Assembly: GCA_025350345.1 (NCBI GenBank)
Contig: JANXYA010000040.1
Coordinates: 1-6,319 of the forward strand
Direction: 5' to 3'
Origin: Gammaproteobacteria bacterium
GTDB taxonomy: Bacteria; Pseudomonadota; Gammaproteobacteria; Steroidobacterales; Steroidobacteraceae
DNA: 6,319 nucleotides
A program made the translations under genes and the position numbers. Below are positions 1 through 5,023 of the stretch, piece after piece; position 1 is the first letter of the stretch; every line of letters begins with the position of its first letter. The notes below the pieces were generated by a model, which saw only the letters and a program-made list of their open reading frames with translations, was not told the origin of the DNA and ran no database searches.

Positions 1-242
1 AGGCGCAGTTCGGCATCCGGATTCTCGATCTCGCGCGAGTCATCGGCGAACACCTTCCATCTCCTGAAGGTCTCGTAGTCGCCGGTCTTGCGGTTGATCG
101 CGACCCGCACGTCCCACAACTCGCTGTGCTTGCGGCGTGCCGCAGCCGCGAGCGCGGCCTCGAGGGCCTCGAAGATGATTTCCTTGTCGACACCCTTCTC
201 GTTCGAGACGGCGTCGACCACCATGAGAATTTCCTTGTTCAT
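1..242 (-). CDS. nusA: Transcription termination/antitermination protein NusA, N-terminal part
   Basis: NusA binds RNA polymerase and modulates pausing, intrinsic and Rho-dependent termination, and rRNA/lambda-type antitermination in the cytoplasm. Only the first 80 codons are in the window; the gene runs off the left edge. The visible protein begins MNKEILMVVDAVSNEKGV and includes the stretch IIFEALEAALAAAARRK and, near residues 47-62, the VAINRKTGDYETFRRW segment. These are the hallmarks of the NusA N-terminal domain, which contacts the polymerase beta flap. The S1, KH and C-terminal domains would lie outside. The ATG overlaps the rimP stop codon as ATGA, so translation is probably coupled to rimP. 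An AGGAG Shine-Dalgarno sits 3 nt before the ATG, slightly close but usable. Identity is clear from sequence and from the conserved rimP-nusA order; infB would be expected next. Confidence 0.96.
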   Translation of the reverse strand, partial: MNKEILMVVDAVSNEKGVDKEIIFEALEAALAAAARRKHSELWDVRVAINRKTGDYETFRRWKVFADDSREIENPDAELR

Positions 243-727
243 CGTCTCCTGCCTTTGCTGGAGTTGTCCGGCCATTCCGGAACCAGCCGCGCGCGAAAAA
301 TCTCCGTATACCCCAGCGGCACCCTCGTGCCGTCCACGTCCAGCTCTATCCCCTCCGGCCCCGCCGCTTCCAGCTTGCCGGTGTAGCGCCGGCGCCCCTC
401 GCGCGCCGCAGCGAGCTCAACTGCCACCCGGGCGCCCAGGTAGCGCCCGTAATGCGCCTGCGTGCGCAGCACCCGGTCCAGCCCCGGCGTCGACACCTCC
501 AGCCGGTAGGCTGTCGGGACCGGGTCGCGCACATCCAGCAGTGCGGACACCTCGCGGCTCACGCGCTCGCAGTCCTCGATGCCCACGCCCTCGGCCCTGT
601 CGATGAAGATCCGCAGCATTCCGGATCCCCCGCCCGAGGCGAACTCCAGGTCCACGAGTTCATAGCCCAGGTTGCCCAGGAGCGGCTCCACGAGTTCGAC
701 CAGCCTCTCGCGCAGCACCGCCGCCAT
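239..727 (-). CDS. rimP: Ribosome maturation factor RimP
   Basis: RimP is a cytoplasmic factor needed for maturation of the 30S ribosomal subunit. The 162-residue product is close to the family's usual length of about 150-160. The N-terminal RimP domain spans about residues 1-85, with the motifs LGYELVDLEF (20-29), LRIFID (38-43) and the signature LEVSTPGLDR (76-85). A C-terminal SH3-like domain spans about 95-150 and ends in FRARLVPEW. The last residues, SSKGRRR, are a short basic tail. The ATG at 727 places the protein start where the family normally starts. A GGAGG lies 13 nt upstream, rather far, with a weaker AGG nearer, so initiation may be modest. The stop overlaps the nusA start by 4 nt. 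Upstream lie two tandem terminator-like hairpins and a sigma70-type promoter, so the pair is probably controlled by attenuation in the leader. Confidence 0.96.
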   Translation of the reverse strand: MAAVLRERLVELVEPLLGNLGYELVDLEFASGGGSGMLRIFIDRAEGVGIEDCERVSREVSALLDVRDPVPTAYRLEVSTPGLDRVLRTQAHYGRYLGARVAVELAAAREGRRRYTGKLEAAGPEGIELDVDGTRVPLGYTEIFRARLVPEWPDNSSKGRRR

Positions 728-750
728 GACCTGACTGAAGCCTCCAAAAC

Positions 751-774
751 AAAAAAAATGGGCCAGCGGCCCAT
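751..774 (-). terminator. Intrinsic terminator, promoter-distal, in the rimP leader
   Basis: On the minus strand a 7-bp stem ATGGGCC / GGCCCAT with a GCT loop (774-758) is followed directly by a run of T (758-751, the first T shared with the stem). This is a textbook Rho-independent terminator. It ends 23 nt before the rimP ATG. The run of T is on the 3' side only when read leftwards, which fixes its direction towards rimP. Confidence 0.85.
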
Positions 775-777
775 CCT

Positions 778-806
778 AAAAAGCAAAAAGCCCCAAGTGG
801 GGCTTT
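778..806 (-). terminator. Intrinsic terminator, promoter-proximal, in the rimP leader
   Basis: On the minus strand an 8-bp stem AAAGCCCC / GGGGCTTT with an ACTT tetraloop (806-787) is followed by TTGCTTTTT (786-778). The stem is perfect and the T-rich tail is interrupted only by GC. Read rightwards it has no T tract, so it acts leftwards, towards rimP. It lies 3 nt upstream of the second terminator hairpin's first base. Confidence 0.8.
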
Positions 807-882
807 CAAATCAAGCTCTTGGCCGCACCATCTGCGACTGCACGGAACCGCCGCTAAAGCCAGTCCCGGCCACCGGGGGCGG

Positions 883-912
883 ATTCTAGTGCTTTGCGCA
901 CCTGCATTTCAA
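883..912 (-). promoter_or_regulatory. Sigma70-type promoter for rimP-nusA
   Basis: Read leftwards there is a -35 box TTGAAA (912-907), an 18-nt spacer and a -10 box TAGAAT (888-883). Each hexamer matches the consensus (TTGACA, TATAAT) at 5 of 6 positions, which stands out in such GC-rich DNA. The expected start is near 876. It lies in the gene-free stretch between the small membrane protein gene and rimP and is the best promoter I see in the window. A short GC-rich palindrome (865-877) overlaps the predicted start point. Confidence 0.75.
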
Positions 913-957
913 CCCTGCGGGCCGCTGCCAGTCGATTGTCGCTCCGGCGGAGGATCA

Positions 958-983
958 GGGAGAGGGCGCTTACACCCTCTCCC
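958..983. repeat. GC-rich palindrome after the small membrane protein gene
   Basis: A perfect 9-bp inverted repeat GGGAGAGGG / CCCTCTCCC is separated by an 8-nt loop. It begins 22 nt past the stop codon at 1005. There is no T tract on either side, so it is not a classical intrinsic terminator. It may stabilise the 3' end of the upstream transcript or be a copy of a dispersed extragenic palindrome: CCCTCTCCC-type inverted repeats recur between genes in many high-GC proteobacteria. Whether it is repeated elsewhere cannot be seen from this window. Confidence 0.6.
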
Positions 984-1004
984 GATCCCCTGCCTTTCGC
1001 TCTG

Positions 1005-1313
1005 TCAGCCAGTCAGGCGAGCGACCATGTTGCGCAGGACGATCAATATGGCAGCGCCGCAGGCCATGACGCCAAGGTTGCCGATGATCATCGAGAGGTA
1101 GGTACCGAGCGCCGGTATGCCACCGAAAGTGTCCGCCACCGTATGCAGCAACAGGGCCGATACGATCACGCGGACATGGTGGTCAGGGAGGATCGAGAAC
1201 GCCGCGACTGCACCGCACAATGCGAGCAAAGTGGGCGCATAGGGGACGGTCACGAAGGCGGCGACGATCGCCAGCAGCAGGCCAACGGCGTAGACAATCT
1301 TGTATACAGTCAC
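1005..1313 (-). CDS. Small multi-pass inner-membrane protein of unknown function
   Basis: I do not recognise a named family. The 102-residue product is almost wholly hydrophobic, with about four likely membrane segments near residues 5-23, 26-42, 47-61 and 72-95. A polar SILPDHHVR loop follows the second segment and a short basic tail (RNMVARLTG) ends the protein. The start is set at GTG 1313 because AAGGAG lies 8 nt upstream; the reading frame stays open further upstream (to 1496), but that part is Pro/Arg-rich, low in complexity and has no comparable ribosome site. The gene lies 201 nt after the outer-envelope protein gene and could be read through from the metal-resistance genes or from a weak promoter at 1443-1470. 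A role in metal handling is possible by position only. Coding status is supported by the strong Shine-Dalgarno and coherent membrane pattern. Confidence 0.8.
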   Translation of the reverse strand: MTVYKIVYAVGLLLAIVAAFVTVPYAPTLLALCGAVAAFSILPDHHVRVIVSALLLHTVADTFGGIPALGTYLSMIIGNLGVMACGAAILIVLRNMVARLTG

Positions 1314-1514
1314 GGTGTGTCTCCTTGGGAGTCTTGTTAGTTCTTCTGTTCCCGCCCGCCCCTGTCCGCTCGCCAAAGGGGCCGAGGGCTTCGGTCCAGG
1401 CCTGTTCTGCTCTAGGGCGCCTGGTGGCCGCGGGACGTCCGGAGTGTACTCCTCCCGGCCGCGCCGGCAATAGCCGGGCCCGGGACCGGGGTGCACCGGG
1501 GAAAATCGGCCCTT
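1314..1514 (-). other. Gap between the outer-envelope protein gene and the small membrane protein gene
   Basis: This 201-nt stretch holds no convincing gene. Read leftwards it has a short hairpin CCGGC-TATT-GCCGG (1477-1464) without a T tract, then a weak promoter candidate with an overlapping palindrome, and finally AAGGAG in front of the GTG at 1313. No clear intrinsic terminator follows the upstream gene's stop codon, so read-through into the small gene is possible. Confidence 0.5.
1443..1470 (-). promoter_or_regulatory. Weak candidate promoter for the small membrane protein gene
   Basis: Read leftwards: TTGCCG (1470-1465), a 16-nt spacer, and TACACT (1448-1443). The hexamers match the consensus at four positions each and the spacer is one base short of optimal. 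The -10 box lies inside the inverted repeat GGAGT-GT-ACTCC (1441-1452), a possible operator. Such matches occur by chance, so this is tentative. Confidence 0.3.
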
Positions 1515-2804
1515 TTACTGGATCTTCAGGCGGATAAAGGCCATGAATCCCTTCGGCTCCGCGGTGCCGTAGCTTGCAACCAGGGGCCCAGGCACGAAAT
1601 TCAGGGCATAGAGCCCCCCCAGCCCCAGCTCGGCCCGTTGGCTGACGCGGAAGTCACGAACTGCCCCTGCAGAGACCTTGCCCACGGTGTAGGCCGGCCC
1701 GGGGAGGCCCCCCTGCCACAGCAGCTCATCGTTATCCACCCGCTCGCCCCGCACGAACAGGGTCCACGCCGGGACCGGCCTCACGGCGCTTTCCAGGGCC
1801 ACGGCGTTGAGCCAACCATGATCGCTCGTGCGCCGGCCCCAGGCCAGGGTCGTGGACCACCAGCCCTGGGCGGCGCAGGGACGGGTGTAGATGGCACTGG
1901 CGGACCATTTCCTCTGGTCCACCAACGGCTCGAGCTCTTCCGGGCTCGTTAGGGCCGCCCATGACAGCTGCAGCGCCCACTGCTTCGCCGGGTTCCAGGA
2001 CAGCCTGGTCGCGGTGGAGTCCAGCGGTCCTGTCTCGATGTTGTAGCGGAACTGGTCCGGTTCGCGGCCGCGAAACCTCGACACTTCCAGCTTCCATTGA
2101 TCGTGCACGTAGCCCAGCGTCGCGACGCCAAAGGCGATATGCGTCGAGTCCAGCCAGTGATGGCTGATCGGCGGCTCCGGACTGTCCATGATCGACAGGC
2201 GGTGCATGAAGGCGGGCGGGCCGAAGGCGGGCTCGCCGGGGAGCCCCGCGTACACAAACACGCTGTCCGACGGGCCCAGCGGGTGCGCGTAGCTCACCGA
2301 CAATTCCATGAACAGGTCATGCGGGTGCTGCCGGTCCAGGAGCGGTGTGCTCCCGTCTGCCGTCTCCCCGGTGGCGAGCAGCACGGGATAGCCGCTCTTG
2401 CCCATGAGAGGATCCGGACTCAGCATCGCGCGCAGCTGCAGCGCATCACCGCCAGCGATGCTCCGTCGGGCCACGCCCATCAGCATGCCGGACAGGAATG
2501 ATTTTTCACCACCCCGCGCACTGCCCTGCCAGTCATAGACTCCATTCAGGACAGCGTGTCCCATGAACATCCACTGGCCGGACGCGACGTGGCGCCCGGC
2601 GTGCACTGAAGTGTCCGGCTGCCACGACGTCCCCGAGGCTTCACGCGTCATGGGGTAGCTGCCGAACGCGCCAGACATAGCGGGCATCCCCTCCGGGAAG
2701 CTGGGGTCTCCCGTCGACGCCTGGACCTGCACCGCTCCCACACTGGCCGCCGCCGCGATCAGCGACAGGGCGGCGCGCGCAATTCGCGCGGACCGGTTCG
2801 TCAC
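1515..2804 (-). CDS. Exported, probably outer-membrane beta-barrel protein coupled to the Cu ATPase
   Basis: No named family is recognised with certainty; similar uncharacterised proteins occur near copper-resistance genes in proteobacteria (from memory). The 429-residue product has a Sec signal peptide: basic RSARIAR, a hydrophobic stretch at 11-25, and likely cleavage after VQA at residue 29. The rest has no long hydrophobic helix but many alternating strands rich in Trp, Tyr and Phe, as in outer-membrane barrels (for example WKLEVSRF, WALQLSWAAL, WSTTLAWG, GFMAFIRLKIQ at the C-terminus). Possible metal-binding stretches are Met/His-rich residues 40-83, DRQHPHD (157-163) and SHHWLDSTH (214-222). 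The start is GTG 2804, which overlaps the ATPase stop as GTGA. An earlier ATG at 2897 is rejected because it lies inside the ATPase gene and would bury the signal peptide. Role in envelope metal handling is inferred from coupling only. Confidence 0.82.
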   Translation of the reverse strand: MTNRSARIARAALSLIAAAASVGAVQVQASTGDPSFPEGMPAMSGAFGSYPMTREASGTSWQPDTSVHAGRHVASGQWMFMGHAVLNGVYDWQGSARGGEKSFLSGMLMGVARRSIAGGDALQLRAMLSPDPLMGKSGYPVLLATGETADGSTPLLDRQHPHDLFMELSVSYAHPLGPSDSVFVYAGLPGEPAFGPPAFMHRLSIMDSPEPPISHHWLDSTHIAFGVATLGYVHDQWKLEVSRFRGREPDQFRYNIETGPLDSTATRLSWNPAKQWALQLSWAALTSPEELEPLVDQRKWSASAIYTRPCAAQGWWSTTLAWGRRTSDHGWLNAVALESAVRPVPAWTLFVRGERVDNDELLWQGGLPGPAYTVGKVSAGAVRDFRVSQRAELGLGGLYALNFVPGPLVASYGTAEPKGFMAFIRLKIQ

Positions 2805-4924
2805 GACACCGCCCTGGAAAGCCGCAGGGCGTTCAGCACGACGGACACTGAACTGAGGGACATCGCCGCCGCCGCAAATGCCGGGCTTAAGGTCCATCCG
2901 GTGAACGGATACAGCAACCCGGCGGCGAGCGGTACGCCAAGCGCGTTGTAGGCGAAGGCAAAAAACAGGTTCTGGCGGATGTTCTTCACGGTGGCAGACG
3001 ACAATTCACGGGCACGAAGGATGGCGTTCAAATCACCCTTCACGAGCGTGACGTGGGCGCTTTGCATGGCCACGTCCGTCCCGCCGCCCATCGCAATCCC
3101 GACGTCCGCCGCGGCCAGCGCCGGCGCGTCATTGATGCCATCTCCGGCCATCGCAACGCGACGTCCCGAGCGCCGGAGCTTCTCGATCACCGCTCCTTTC
3201 TGTTCCGGCCGGACCCCGGCGATCACCTCGCCGATACCCAGCTCCTGAGCGATGCGGGCAGCGGTGCCTGCGTGATCGCCAGTGAGCATGACGAGGCGCA
3301 AGCCGGCGCGGCGCAGCGCTGCAATCGCCGCCGGCGTCGTCTCCTTGACGCGATCGGCCACGGACAGCAGGCCGGCGTACTTCGAATCGATGGCGACAAA
3401 GAAGGCGCTGGCGCCGCCATCACGCAATGTCGCCGCCTGAGATTCCACATCCGCCGGCACTGGCGCTCCCACGAGCGTCATGAGTGCCGCATTCCCGACG
3501 GCAATGAGGCGGCCCTCGAGCCTGCCGCGAACGCCCTGCCCGGTCAGGCTCGTGAATTCCTCTGCGCTCGAGAGCTTAAGTCCGCGCTCCTGCGCTGCGT
3601 GCACGATGGCGCGGGCGATCGGGTGTTCGCTCGATTGCTCGAGGCTCGCAGCCAGGCGCAACAGCTCGGATTCTTCGCCGTTCGCGGCTGGCGAGAGAAC
3701 GCCGAGCCGGGGCCGACCCTCGGTGAGCGTGCCGGTCTTGTCGAGCACCAGGGTATCGATCTGGCGCAGGGACTCGATCGCGCTCGCGTCCCTGAACAGG
3801 ACTCCGAGTTGGGCACCCCGGCCGCTCGCAACCAGGATCGACAGCGGCGTCGCCAGACCAAGCGCGCAGGGACAGGCAATGATCAGCACCGACACCGCCG
3901 CGATCAAGGCGTGTGCGAACGGCGGGCTGGGGCCCAGAATCGCCCAGCTGGCAGCAGCAATCATCGCGACGGCGATGACTGAGGGGACAAACCACGCCGC
4001 GATGCGATCGGCGAGCCGCTGTGCGGGTGCATGCGAGCGCTGCGCCCGCGAGACCAGGTGTACGATCTGGGAGAGCAGGGTATCAGCGCCGATGCGCTCG
4101 GCTCGCACCACCAGCGCGCCGGCCTGATTGATGGTCGCGCCGATGAGGCGATCGCCTCGCCCCTTATCGACCGGCAGGGACTCGCCGGTCAGCATCGACT
4201 CGTCCACGCTCGAAGTCCCCTCGAGCACCACACTGTCGGTCGGAACCTTTGCGCCGGGCCGGATGAGCAGCCGATCACCGACGTGGACCTGGGCCAGTTC
4301 GATCTCCTCCTCGCGTCCGCCTGCGTCCATGCGCACCGCCCTTGGCGGTGCGAGCGAGAGCAGCGCGCGAATCGCGGCGCCCGTGCTCTGGCGTGCGCGT
4401 TGCTCCAGCCACTCTCCGAGCAGGACGAGCGTGACGATGACGGCGGCGGCCTCGAAATACAGATCCACGCGGCCGGCCGCATCGCGGAAGCCCACGGGGA
4501 AGACACCGGCTGCGAGGACCGCGAGTACGCTGTAGGCCCAGGCGACTCCGGTTCCAAGCGCGATGAGCGTGTACATGTTGGGCCGCCAGGGCCACAGTGA
4601 GCGCCAGGCGCGGGCGAAGAAGCTCCCGCCTCCCCACAGCACGATTGCCGTGGCCAACAGGAACTGAACCCACGGGGCGATGCGCAGCCACGCTTCGGGC
4701 CCATGCAGGCCCAGCATATGAGGACCCATGGCAATCGCGACCACCGGGGCGGTGAGAGCGGCGCACGCCGTGAAGCGCCGCCGGATGCCACGCGTCGAGT
4801 CCTCGGGCGTCGCCAGAGGGACGGTACGTTCGAGTGCCATCCCGCAGATCGGACAATTGCCCGGCGCGGCCCGGAGGATCTGCGGGTGCATCGGGCAGGT
4901 CCATTGACCAGGCTCAGCGCTCAT
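2801..4924 (-). CDS. copA: Cu(+)-exporting P1B-type ATPase with an N-terminal CPMHP/CPICGM domain
   Basis: This inner-membrane pump uses ATP to move Cu(+), possibly also Ag(+), from cytoplasm to periplasm. The 707-residue protein starts with a short metal-binding domain (residues 8-32: CPMHP at 10-14, CPICGM at 24-29) instead of the usual HMA (GMxCxxC) domain. Eight membrane helices lie near 52-72, 84-104, 118-140, 153-173, 311-331, 340-362, 651-672 and 678-700. All core motifs are intact: TGES (246-249), CPC in helix 6 (351-353), phosphorylation site DKTGT (D395), SEHP (432-435), MLTGD (546-550), GDGINDAP (594-601). The Cu(+)-type signatures YN (659-660) in helix 7 and MxxSS (688-692) in helix 8 are present. 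The ATG at 4924 is the natural start; its ribosome site is weak. It lies 87 nt after dcp and overlaps the next gene by 4 nt. No CueR-type operator is visible upstream. Confidence 0.95.
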   Translation of the reverse strand: MSAEPGQWTCPMHPQILRAAPGNCPICGMALERTVPLATPEDSTRGIRRRFTACAALTAPVVAIAMGPHMLGLHGPEAWLRIAPWVQFLLATAIVLWGGGSFFARAWRSLWPWRPNMYTLIALGTGVAWAYSVLAVLAAGVFPVGFRDAAGRVDLYFEAAAVIVTLVLLGEWLEQRARQSTGAAIRALLSLAPPRAVRMDAGGREEEIELAQVHVGDRLLIRPGAKVPTDSVVLEGTSSVDESMLTGESLPVDKGRGDRLIGATINQAGALVVRAERIGADTLLSQIVHLVSRAQRSHAPAQRLADRIAAWFVPSVIAVAMIAAASWAILGPSPPFAHALIAAVSVLIIACPCALGLATPLSILVASGRGAQLGVLFRDASAIESLRQIDTLVLDKTGTLTEGRPRLGVLSPAANGEESELLRLAASLEQSSEHPIARAIVHAAQERGLKLSSAEEFTSLTGQGVRGRLEGRLIAVGNAALMTLVGAPVPADVESQAATLRDGGASAFFVAIDSKYAGLLSVADRVKETTPAAIAALRRAGLRLVMLTGDHAGTAARIAQELGIGEVIAGVRPEQKGAVIEKLRRSGRRVAMAGDGINDAPALAAADVGIAMGGGTDVAMQSAHVTLVKGDLNAILRARELSSATVKNIRQNLFFAFAYNALGVPLAAGLLYPFTGWTLSPAFAAAAMSLSSVSVVLNALRLSRAVS

Positions 4925-5002
4925 ATTGTCTCGCCGTGAGAGCGTGCAGGATCGGCAGGCGCCGGTTGCGCGCTGACCGCATCCCGCCGCCAGAGCCTGC
5001 CT

Positions 5003-5023
5003 GGCGCGCCGTCAGGGCGCGCC
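5003..5023. repeat. All-GC hairpin around the dcp stop codon
   Basis: Two copies of the self-complementary octamer GGCGCGCC (5003-5010 and 5016-5023) flank GTCAG, giving an 8-bp stem with a 5-nt loop that contains the TGA stop of the peptidase gene. There is no T tract, so it is not a standard intrinsic terminator. It could protect the 3' end or reduce read-through into the ATPase gene. The other 66 nt up to the ATPase start show no clear promoter. Confidence 0.6.

Larger units (their letters stand above)
728..876 (-). promoter_or_regulatory. rimP-nusA 5' leader with two tandem terminator hairpins
   Basis: If transcription starts about 7 nt after the -10 box (near 876), the transcript has an untranslated leader of about 150 nt. 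The leader carries two intrinsic-terminator-like structures (778-806 and 751-774), both oriented towards rimP and both before its start codon. No gene lies between promoter and terminators, so they would act on the rimP transcript itself. A 12-nt segment between the hairpins, TGCTTTTTAGGA (785 down to 774), matches 9 of 12 bases of the boxA consensus TGCTCTTTAACA. Premature-terminator leaders in front of rimP are known in other Gammaproteobacteria, and NusA itself affects termination, so autoregulation is plausible. The mechanism here is inferred; I found no strong antiterminator pairing. Confidence 0.65.

Noticed and set aside
88..606. Plus-strand open frame opposite rimP and nusA
   Set aside because: Its product is low-complexity Pro/Ala/Arg sequence, and the opposite strand encodes clear RimP and NusA.
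811..831. Six-codon leader peptide MVRPRA ending just before the first terminator
   Set aside because: There is no Shine-Dalgarno before it, and no run of one amino acid that would suggest ribosome-mediated attenuation; likely chance.
728..900. Possible tRNA gene upstream of rimP, as in enterobacterial metY-rimP
   Set aside because: No cloverleaf, GGTTCGAATCC-like T arm or acceptor pairing can be found; the hairpins there are terminators.
1314..1496. Upstream extension of the small membrane protein to an ATG at 1496
   Set aside because: The added 61 residues are Pro/Arg/Gly-rich, have no good ribosome site, and cover the candidate promoter; the GTG at 1313 has AAGGAG at 8 nt.
2805..2897. 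Upstream ATG extension of the outer-envelope protein
   Set aside because: It would lie inside the ATPase coding end and place 31 residues before a normal signal peptide; the GTGA-overlapping start explains both.
3053..3982. Long plus-strand open frame (309 codons)
   Set aside because: It lies wholly antisense to the well-supported Cu ATPase gene; its product is Arg/Ala-rich without motifs, as expected of a shadow frame in GC-rich DNA.
4925..5011. CueR-type operator or sigma70 promoter before copA
   Set aside because: No 19-20 nt spaced -35/-10 pair and no ACCTTCC/GGAAGGT-like dyad is visible in the 87-nt gap.
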